Positions 1 to 5,929 of a stretch of 56,005 bases of DNA are shown here, piece after piece (position 1 is the stretch's first letter; each line of letters starts with the position of its first letter). Position numbers and translations under genes: made by a program. The DNA is taken from assembly GCF_004348415.1 (NCBI RefSeq), contig NZ_SMKI01000002.1, positions 1-56,005 of the forward strand. The letters run 5' to 3'. This DNA is from Streptomyces hainanensis. GTDB taxonomy: Bacteria > Actinomycetota > Actinomycetes > Streptomycetales > Streptomycetaceae. The notes below the pieces were generated by a model. That model searched no databases and was not told where the DNA came from. It was given only the letters and a program-made list of their open reading frames with translations.

Positions 1-14
1 TGGCGGGGGAGGGG

Positions 15-30
15 TGAGCCGGCCGGCTCA
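15..30. terminator. Short GC palindrome at the relE stop codon
   Basis: TGAGCCGGCCGGCTCA is a perfect 16-bp palindrome whose right end contains the stop codon of the RelE-like gene (28-30, minus strand). It could form a short terminator hairpin for the toxin-antitoxin operon. It has no T-run, and the sequence beyond it is cut by the window edge, so the call is weak. Confidence 0.3.
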
Positions 31-309
31 CGGGACGCGGCGGTAGACATCCCGCCGGTTGCCGACCGCCAGCACCCAGACGAGGAGTTGGCCGTCCTCG
101 ACCGTGTACACGACGCGGTAGGCCCCGACCCGCAGGCGCCAACGGGCGTCGTGCCCCTGGAGCGGTTTGACGTCGAGGGCGGAGACGTCGCCCGCGTCCA
201 GGGCGCGCTGCAACTCGGTGAGCCGTCGGAGGACGCGCATCGCGTCCGACCGGTCGATCTTCAGGAGGTCCCGCTGCGCGGACGCGCTGAAGCGAGTGGT
301 GTACCCCAT
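28..309 (-). CDS. relE: RelE/ParE-family toxin
   Basis: This 93-aa protein has the compact RelE/ParE ribonuclease fold. An N-terminal helix contains 'RDLLKID', the core strands read 'WRLRVGAYRVVYTVEDG', and the basic C-terminal end reads 'VGNRRDVYR'. Family members are mRNA interferases that cleave mRNA on the ribosome and are neutralised by a cognate Phd/YefM antitoxin. The ATG at 309 was chosen because the fold starts there and it lies 5 nt after the antitoxin stop; upstream in-frame starts would add low-complexity basic sequence overlapping the antitoxin. It is the second gene of the pair, the usual order for RelBE-type loci. Whether it acts as an RNase or as a gyrase-directed ParE cannot be told from sequence alone. 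Confidence 0.85.
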   Translation of the reverse strand: MGYTTRFSASAQRDLLKIDRSDAMRVLRRLTELQRALDAGDVSALDVKPLQGHDARWRLRVGAYRVVYTVEDGQLLVWVLAVGNRRDVYRRVP

Positions 310-314
310 CGGCG

Positions 315-596
315 TCAGCCGTGGTGGGCACGGAGCATGGCGGCCATCTCCTCGAGCGACACGGAGCCGTCGAAGCCCTCCGTCTCCGCCTCGTCGGCCA
401 GTCGGTTCAGCCACGCGTCCTCGGCGTCCTCGGCGAGCCGCCGCAGGCGCTGGTACTCCTCGATGTCGATGACCACGGCCTCCTGGCGCCCGCGCCGCGT
501 GATGATCGTCGGAATCTCGTCCCGACGAGCGCGGTCGACGACGTCCGCGAGATGACTGCGCACCATGGCCATGGACTCGATCACCGGATCACTCAT
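315..596 (-). CDS. Phd/YefM-family antitoxin
   Basis: This 93-aa protein has the Phd/YefM layout. The N-terminal DNA-binding half holds 'ARRDEIPTIITRRGRQEAV' followed by 'EEYQRLRRLAED', and an acidic C-terminal tail would wrap the toxin. Such antitoxins bind and inhibit the RelE partner and repress their own operon. An upstream in-frame ATG exists at 620, but it lies inside the operator palindrome at 611-622, so the ATG at 596 (MSDPVIES) is preferred. It is the first gene of the two-gene operon and is separated from the toxin by 5 nt. Confidence 0.85.
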   Translation of the reverse strand: MSDPVIESMAMVRSHLADVVDRARRDEIPTIITRRGRQEAVVIDIEEYQRLRRLAEDAEDAWLNRLADEAETEGFDGSVSLEEMAAMLRAHHG

Positions 597-610
597 GTCA
601 CCAGTGTAGT

Positions 611-622
611 AGATGTACATCT
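611..622. promoter_or_regulatory. TGTACA-core operator of the phd/relE pair
   Basis: AGATGTACATCT is a perfect 12-bp palindrome 14 bp upstream of the antitoxin start. Operators of YefM/Phd antitoxins are known to carry a TGTACA core, and this dyad has it in the centre. The inferred role is autoregulation by the antitoxin-toxin complex. Confidence 0.6.
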
Positions 623-708
623 GTGACTTCCAGGTTCGGGCCGGGCCGAACCGCGACGACCGGCGCCACCCGGGCCGAGCCGATGCCGAGGTCGGGGCCG
701 CCCAGCCG

Positions 709-1887
709 TCAGCCGCCCGCGCGCAACGCGCGTGCCCGGCGCCGGAGCAGCGAGGACAGCGTCTCGCCGCGCCGCCGGTCGGGGCGGAGGCCGGGCACCA
801 GGCGGCGGCCGTCCGTGACCTGGATCGTGCCGACGACGAGCCGGGCCGGAACGTGCGTGGTGTTCACCTGGCTGTCGGGCGCGCGCAGCGCCTCGGGCGT
901 CACCGGCGCCGGCCGGTCGTGGTCGGCGGTCCAGGCGCGCGGCAACCCGGGAGTCTGCTCGGGGAAGGCCGCGTACCAGTCCCGCCAGGTCCACGGCGAC
1001 GTGCCGCCCTCGCGCCGCCGGAGGAACCGCTCGACCACCTCCCGGCCGTGCGGCCGGACATGGGCCTCCACCACGCGCAGCACGAAGGCGAGGTCGTCGA
1101 TCAGCGGCCGCTCCATCGGGCCGCCCCACAGCCGGGGCGGCGGCTGGTCGTCGCCGGGCCGCAGCGCCGCGCGGAAGCGGCGGTAGGGGCGGTGGTCCGC
1201 GAGCGTCGTCAGCTCGTACTCGTACTGGAAGGCGCCGCTGAGGCAGTGGAGACAGGTGCGGGAGTCGCGGTCCCGGTCGATCTCCTCCGGGAGCGTGACG
1301 CGGTGGGCGGCGAGGATCCTGGCACGTTCGCGCTCCAGCGCCGCCTCAGTCGGGTAGTCCGGGTAGCGGACGTCCATGAGGTGCAGGTACTCGTCGAGGA
1401 AGCGGGTCCACTGCTCCGGTGTGAGGTCGTCCCGGAGCGCCGGGTCGCGCCGGTGGACGCGGAGCCGGAGCGTGTCCGCCACCCGCCGTGGCTCCAGCGG
1501 GACGTGCCGCTCCGCGAGGCTGTCGGCCAGCCAGTAGAGCAGGCACCACACGGAGAGGCCGTCCGGCAGCCGACGCTCCGACTCGCGGCGGATCCGCCTG
1601 GCCTGCCACGCGATGTCGAACTCGGTGTTGGTGACGACGCTCCTGACCAGGCCGAGTTCCTCGGGCGGCAGCTCGACGACCACCAGGTGCCCCGGCCGCC
1701 GGTGGGGATTGCGGAGGTGCCGCTCCGGCCAGCCGAAGGCGAAGGCGACCGGATCCCCGCCCCTGCCCGCCACCGGCTCGGTGCTGAGGAACACCCCGCG
1801 CTCCGGATCGCCCTCGGCGGGCCGCAGCCCCTCCCGGAGGATCCCGGCCACGTTCTCCTCGCTCGTCCCATGGAACAGCAGCACCAT
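709..1887 (-). CDS. ADP-ribosyltransferase-fold (PARP/KptA-like) protein
   Basis: The 392-aa protein begins with a PARP-like catalytic start. 'LLFHGTSEENVAGILREGL' (residues 3-21) has the NAD-binding H-G-T/S and the Ile-Leu-x-x-Gly-Leu turn, followed by 'GVFLSTEP' (31-38), the counterpart of the G-V-Y-F/L-S strand. About 340 residues follow that I do not recognise, including a C-x-x-C ('CLHC') near residue 220. The fold family transfers ADP-ribose from NAD+ to protein or nucleic acid, or removes RNA 2'-phosphates (KptA). The N-terminal KptA lobe is absent, so a tRNA-repair role is unlikely. Only 20 nt separate it from the upstream nucleotidyltransferase gene, so the two are probably co-transcribed. 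The ATG at 1887 was chosen because the domain starts immediately there. The substrate is unknown. Confidence 0.6.
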   Translation of the reverse strand: MVLLFHGTSEENVAGILREGLRPAEGDPERGVFLSTEPVAGRGGDPVAFAFGWPERHLRNPHRRPGHLVVVELPPEELGLVRSVVTNTEFDIAWQARRIRRESERRLPDGLSVWCLLYWLADSLAERHVPLEPRRVADTLRLRVHRRDPALRDDLTPEQWTRFLDEYLHLMDVRYPDYPTEAALERERARILAAHRVTLPEEIDRDRDSRTCLHCLSGAFQYEYELTTLADHRPYRRFRAALRPGDDQPPPRLWGGPMERPLIDDLAFVLRVVEAHVRPHGREVVERFLRRREGGTSPWTWRDWYAAFPEQTPGLPRAWTADHDRPAPVTPEALRAPDSQVNTTHVPARLVVGTIQVTDGRRLVPGLRPDRRRGETLSSLLRRRARALRAGG

Positions 1888-1907
1888 CACGAACCCCCCT
1901 GAGCCGT

Positions 1908-3266
1908 TTACCCGCCGTACCCTCGGCCGGCCCCGCCGGCCGGGCCGTCGTCGTCCGCCACCATCGCCAACACCGGGGCCCACCGCTCGGGGCGGACCCG
2001 CAGGAACGTCCACGCGTCCTCGTCCCCGGCCACCACGGCGCGTAGCGCGTCCTCCGGCCCGAGGCGCTCGGGGCCGGCCAGCTCACGCAGGATGACGACG
2101 GCGGCCGCCGCGCCGCATGGGCCGTGCGCCGCCCAGTGCCCGAGGGCCGCTTCGACGGGCCCGGCCGCGGCACGGGCCTCGGCCACCGGCCCGGCCAGCC
2201 ACCGCGCCCAGCGCCGGTGCGCGGCCTCGCCCGGCGGCTCGGCCGTGGCGAGGAACGCTTCGAGCGCCGTCGCCAGCCGGCTCGTCAGGTCGTGCCGCGG
2301 CCCCGGATCGAAGCCGTCACCGGCGAGCCGCGGGTACTCGGCGGCGAAGTGCTCCCACTCGACCTCCATCTCGACCGGGCCGAGTGCGTGGAGCCACCAA
2401 CGCCCGGGCGGGCGCAGGGTGTCCGCCTCGGGTTGAGTGAGGAAGGCGTCGCGGATCAGCGGATGGTTCGGCGGCTCGCGTTCGGCGAGGAGCACGGCGT
2501 CGTAGAGGTCCTTGCCCATGGGGTGCCGGTCGGTGAGCAGCCACATCAGCTTCCAGGCGAGTGAGAGGCCGGGGGAGACGGTCTGGAGGCGGCAGCCGGG
2601 TCCCTGGCCGAGTGGGCGCAGGTCGGTCCAGGTGGGTGGCTCCGGCAACGGTTCGTTGAAGACGACGTCGATCTGGACGGTGCCGCCGGGGGTGCCGGGT
2701 GCGGTCCAGGGCAGCAGCATCCGGCGGCCGGGGACCCGGTCGTAGGTCCAGATCTCCTCGACCACCGCACCGGCCGCGTCGATCGCCGCCGGGCCGCTCG
2801 CTGCCGCCGCGGCGTCGGCGATCTCCCGGAGGAGGCGGGCCGTCTCCGGGCCGTCCGCCGCCCACTCCGCCGGTGTCACGACGAGGTCGATGTCGCCGGG
2901 CTCGCGGGCCTGCGACCCGAACCACTGGGTCATCAACACGCCGCCGCGCAGCACCAGATGCGGTGCGTACGGGCCGTCGGCGACGGCGGTGAGCACGGTG
3001 TCGAGCGCGGTGCGGCGGGCCCGCCACCAGGCGGTGGCCGACTCGTCGTCCGCGAAGCGGGGCTCGCCGGCGCGGTAGGCGTTGTGGAACTGCTTGAGGG
3101 CGGGCTCGAAGATCAGCGGCTGCCGCAGCCCGTCGCGCGCCGGCGCGATCGTCCTGGGCAGCGACTGGCTGCGCCGCGTCTCCTCGTCGAGCGGGGCGGA
3201 CGGGACGTCGCGGGGCCCGCGCCAGAGCCGCCGCCAGGCTTCGTGTTCCGTCACCGGGCTATCCAT
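1908..3266 (-). CDS. AbiEii/MenT-like nucleotidyltransferase
   Basis: The 452-aa protein has the nucleotidyltransferase signature of the AbiEii/DUF1814 type. It shows 'LRGGVLMTQWFG' (106-117) with the Gly-Gly, 'GDIDLVV' (124-130) with the two metal-binding Asp, and 'VQIDVVF' (197-203) for the third Asp. The family-typical helix is 'AWKLMWLLTDR' with 'GKDLYDAVLL' (about 237-260), which supplies the conserved Lys and K/R-D-x-x-D. Known members add nucleotides to tRNA or proteins as toxins (AbiEii, MenT); others have no known target. The extra C-terminal 190 residues are unassigned. Its ATG at 3266 lies inside the end of the upstream gene (16-nt overlap), which shows translational coupling. It is paired with the ART-fold gene downstream. 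Confidence 0.7.
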   Translation of the reverse strand: MDSPVTEHEAWRRLWRGPRDVPSAPLDEETRRSQSLPRTIAPARDGLRQPLIFEPALKQFHNAYRAGEPRFADDESATAWWRARRTALDTVLTAVADGPYAPHLVLRGGVLMTQWFGSQAREPGDIDLVVTPAEWAADGPETARLLREIADAAAAASGPAAIDAAGAVVEEIWTYDRVPGRRMLLPWTAPGTPGGTVQIDVVFNEPLPEPPTWTDLRPLGQGPGCRLQTVSPGLSLAWKLMWLLTDRHPMGKDLYDAVLLAEREPPNHPLIRDAFLTQPEADTLRPPGRWWLHALGPVEMEVEWEHFAAEYPRLAGDGFDPGPRHDLTSRLATALEAFLATAEPPGEAAHRRWARWLAGPVAEARAAAGPVEAALGHWAAHGPCGAAAAVVILRELAGPERLGPEDALRAVVAGDEDAWTFLRVRPERWAPVLAMVADDDGPAGGAGRGYGG

Positions 3267-3835
3267 CCGTCGTCGAGGGCCAGGTTGGAGTCGTGGAGGA
3301 CGAACTCCCGCTCGACCTCCAGGATGTGGTGGCCGGCCGCGCGTAACGCGTCGAGCAGCGCGGTCAGTCGGCGCTCGGCCGTGTCCCGGCCCGCGTCGTG
3401 GCAGCGCTGGGTGACGAACCGCTCCTGCCGGCCGTCCGGTCGGACCCGGCGGGCGTTCCACGAGAGGTGGGCGCCGTGCGGAGTCGCCAGCCGCTCCAGG
3501 GCGGGCCGCTCGTGGTCGGCGGGCAGCAGCAGCTTGACGTGGTGCTCGAAGTACTGGCCGGCCTCCCGTGGATCGTCGTCCCGCTGCGGGACGGAGGCCG
3601 CCCACGGAGCGGCCTCCGTCTTGACGCGCACGACCGCGAACCCGTCCGCCACGAGATCGCGCACCGCGACGGTGGCGTCGCCACGGACGTTGACCATCGG
3701 CTGCGAGCGGGCCAGCCCCCTGGCCAGCTCGATGTGCGTGAACCCCAGCCCCCGCGCGGCGGCCCACGCCGCCAACCGGGGAATCCCGCCGGGCGGGCAG
3801 CTCACGGTGATGTGCGTCTCCAACACGTCGGCCAT
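3251..3835 (-). CDS. Conserved-looking protein of unknown function (194 aa)
   Basis: I cannot assign this protein to a named family. It is soluble and rich in charged residues, with no signal peptide or membrane segment. Blocks that look functionally constrained are 'LGFTHIELARGLARSQPM' near residue 30, 'YFEHHVKLLLPAD' near 95, 'GAHLSWNARR' near 120, 'ERFVTQRCHDAG' near 137 and 'VEREFVLHDSN' near 175. It overlaps the nucleotidyltransferase start by 16 nt and follows the acetyltransferase stop by 10 nt, so it belongs to the same transcript. The tight coupling suggests it works with, or restrains, the nucleotidyltransferase; that is inference only. An antitoxin-like or adaptor role is possible. 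Confidence 0.65.
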   Translation of the reverse strand: MADVLETHITVSCPPGGIPRLAAWAAARGLGFTHIELARGLARSQPMVNVRGDATVAVRDLVADGFAVVRVKTEAAPWAASVPQRDDDPREAGQYFEHHVKLLLPADHERPALERLATPHGAHLSWNARRVRPDGRQERFVTQRCHDAGRDTAERRLTALLDALRAAGHHILEVEREFVLHDSNLALDDGWIAR

Positions 3836-3845
3836 CCGCGATCCG

Positions 3846-4307
3846 TCAGCGGTCTTCGTCGAGCACCAGCATGACGTGCTCGTTCTCGGCGTACCAGACT
3901 GTTTCGGTGCGCCGGAAGCCGTGCTTCTCCAGCAGCCGCACCGAGCCGGTGTTCCCGAGATAGGGATCGGCGTGCAGCGGGCGGGCCTTCTCGCGCTCCA
4001 GGAAGAGCGCCAGCGCGCGCGTGCCGATGCCTCTGCCCCAGAACTGCCGACCGAGCCAGTACCCGATGAAGCGGCGGCCCTCGGCCCACCACGCCACGAA
4101 GTTGCCCGCCAGCTCGCCGTCGACGGTGACCGCCTGCACGAAGACGGTCGGCTCGCCGAGGACCTTCGTCGTCCAGTGCGTCATGAAGGTATCCCGCTCC
4201 CGGGGCGAGAACCTCGACCGCCGTGCGGCCTCCGGGTCCTGCTCCTGCGCGAAGAACACCTCCAGATCGGCCGGCCCGACATCTCTCAACTCCACCTGGT
4301 CACTCAT
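3846..4307 (-). CDS. GNAT-family N-acetyltransferase
   Basis: The 153-aa protein has the GNAT core: N-terminal 'ELRDVGPADLEVFF', a central sheet 'VDGELAGNFVAWW', the acetyl-CoA pyrophosphate loop 'GRGIGTRALALFLE' near residue 91, and the closing 'NTGSVRLLEKHGFRR' near 119. Family members transfer an acetyl group from acetyl-CoA to a small molecule or protein amine; the target is not predictable. It is the first gene of the minus-strand cassette that continues into the unknown protein, nucleotidyltransferase and ART genes, with 10 nt to the next start. The ATG at 4307 gives the standard length, and the divergent promoter region begins just upstream. Confidence 0.85.
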   Translation of the reverse strand: MSDQVELRDVGPADLEVFFAQEQDPEAARRSRFSPRERDTFMTHWTTKVLGEPTVFVQAVTVDGELAGNFVAWWAEGRRFIGYWLGRQFWGRGIGTRALALFLEREKARPLHADPYLGNTGSVRLLEKHGFRRTETVWYAENEHVMLVLDEDR

Positions 4308-4422
4308 GCCAACAGCCTGCCACGCGCCACTGACACTCCCGCGGGCGGTCAGCGGCTGACGCCGGGGCTCCGCGCCCCCGCGAGTCCGGTGAGCCCAGGC
4401 CGGCGGGCGAATGGTAGCGGCG

Positions 4423-4449
4423 GCGATAGTATCGCTTGCGATAGTATCG
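4423..4449. promoter_or_regulatory. Twin CGATA-G-TATCG dyads upstream of the ATPase gene
   Basis: GCGATAGTATCG occurs twice, at 4423-4434 and 4438-4449, so the copies are offset by 15 bp. Each is itself an inverted repeat (CGATA/TATCG around a central G). The second copy ends 23 nt before the ATG of the plus-strand ATPase. The embedded TAGTAT also fits a streptomycete -10 (TAnnnT). The pair looks like a cooperative operator or promoter element in the intergenic space shared with the divergent acetyltransferase. The regulator is unknown. Confidence 0.5.
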
Positions 4450-4472
4450 TCGGGACTACCAGGGAGGTGTCC

Positions 4473-5900
4473 ATGCGTCGCTTCATCGGACGGCAGCACG
4501 AGCTGGGTGTGCTGCGGGGCGTTCTCGACCAGGTGCGCGCCGCCATGGGGGCGGGGGGCGCGCCCGGGCAGTGCGTGCTCATCCGGGGGCGCCGGCGGGT
4601 CGGCAAGTCGAGCCTGGTCGAGGAGTTCCTGCGACAGGCCGAGGTGCCGGCCGTCTTCTACACCGCGGCCGGTCAGTCGGCCGAGCAGGAGCTGGCCGAG
4701 CTCGTCGAGGCCGTCGCGGGATCCACCCTGCCGGGCGGGGAGCTGTTCGTCGAGGAGGCCCCCGGCCAGTGGAACGCGGCGTTCCGGCTGCTGGCGGAGG
4801 TGCTGCCGGACGACGCCCCGAGCGTCGTCGTGATGGACGAGGTGCCGTACCTCATGAACCGCGTCGACGCCTTCGAGGGCATGCTCCAGCGGGCCTGGGA
4901 CCGTCAGCTCAGCCGCAAGCCGGTGCTCCTCCTGCTCATCGGCTCCGACCTGTCCATGATGGAGGCGCTCAACGACTACGCCCGCCCCTTCCACCAGCGC
5001 GGGCGCGAGATGGTGGTGGGCCCGCTCAACCCCGCCGACATCGCCGACATGCTCGGCCTCCCGCCGGCGGCGGCCTTCGACGCGGCGCTCGTCACGGGCG
5101 GCCTGCCGCTGATCTGCCGCGAGTGGGGCGCCGGGCAGGGCATGTGGGACTTCCTCCGGACGTCGCTGGAGAGCCCCGTCTCCGCGCTCCTCGTCTCCGC
5201 CGAGCGCTCGCTGGCGGCCGAGTTCCCGCCCCAGGCGATGGGCCGGGAGGTGCTGCGCGCCATCGGCTCGGGGGAGCGGACCTTCACCAACATCGCGCGC
5301 GCCGCCGGCGGCATCGCCCACACCACGCTCAGCCGGGCGACGGAGCTGCTGATCGAGAAGGGCGTGGTCGCCGCCGAGCTGCCCGTCTCGATGCGTCCCT
5401 CGAAGGAGCGCCGCTACCGCGTCGCCGACCCCTACCTCCGCTTCTGGCTGGCGTTCGTCGAGCCGCACATGGCGGAGATCGAGCGGATGCGCGGCGACCT
5501 GACGCTCGAACGGATCAGGGAGCGGTGGACCGCGTGGCGGGGCCGGGCGGTCGAGCCGCTGGTCCGGGAGGCGCTGGCCCGGCTCCTGCCGGACGGCGAC
5601 CTCCCGGCGGCCCCCGTCATCGGCGGCTACTGGACGCGGGGCAACGACGTCGAGATCGACCTGGTGGGCGCGGACCGGGAGCCGGTCGCCAAGCGTCTCC
5701 TGTTCCTCGGCTCGATCAAGTGGCTGGAGCGGTCGCCGTTCGACGCCCACGACCTGGCCGCGCTGCACCGGCACCGGGCCGCGCTCACCGACGACCCCGT
5801 GCCGCTGGTCGCGGTCTCCCGGAGTGGCGTGAAGTGCCAGGGGCTGACCGCGACCTACGGGCCCGACGAACTCGTCGCCGCCTGGCGGCGCCCGGGCTGA
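4473..5900 (+). CDS. ATP-binding protein, archaeal-ATPase/DUF234 family
   Basis: The 475-aa protein has the ATPase_2/DUF234 architecture. Walker A is 'GRRRVGKSSL' (39-48), Walker B is 'SVVVMDEVPYL' near residue 125, and a sensor-like 'LLLIGSDLSMM' lies near 155. A winged-helix segment 'TNIARAAGGIAHTTLSRA' is near 275. The C-terminal DUF234 module contains 'DVEIDLVG' and 'FLGSIKW', a PD-(D/E)xK-like arrangement in which the usual acidic residue before x-K is Ser, so nuclease activity is doubtful. Members are common in archaea and in bacterial accessory regions; their biochemical role is not settled. The start is supported by the GGGAGG Shine-Dalgarno at 4462-4467, just upstream of the ATG. It is a single gene, convergent with the kinase. 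Confidence 0.8.
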   Translation: MRRFIGRQHELGVLRGVLDQVRAAMGAGGAPGQCVLIRGRRRVGKSSLVEEFLRQAEVPAVFYTAAGQSAEQELAELVEAVAGSTLPGGELFVEEAPGQWNAAFRLLAEVLPDDAPSVVVMDEVPYLMNRVDAFEGMLQRAWDRQLSRKPVLLLLIGSDLSMMEALNDYARPFHQRGREMVVGPLNPADIADMLGLPPAAAFDAALVTGGLPLICREWGAGQGMWDFLRTSLESPVSALLVSAERSLAAEFPPQAMGREVLRAIGSGERTFTNIARAAGGIAHTTLSRATELLIEKGVVAAELPVSMRPSKERRYRVADPYLRFWLAFVEPHMAEIERMRGDLTLERIRERWTAWRGRAVEPLVREALARLLPDGDLPAAPVIGGYWTRGNDVEIDLVGADREPVAKRLLFLGSIKWLERSPFDAHDLAALHRHRAALTDDPVPLVAVSRSGVKCQGLTATYGPDELVAAWRRPG

Positions 5901-5929
5901 CCCGGTCGCCGTCCTCGACGCGGCGGCCG

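Noticed and set aside
709-1887. Calling the ART-fold protein a tRNA 2'-phosphotransferase (KptA).
   Set aside because: Only the H-G-T and G-V-F-L-S part resembles KptA. The N-terminal winged lobe and its Arg/His residues are missing, and the downstream 340 residues do not fit.
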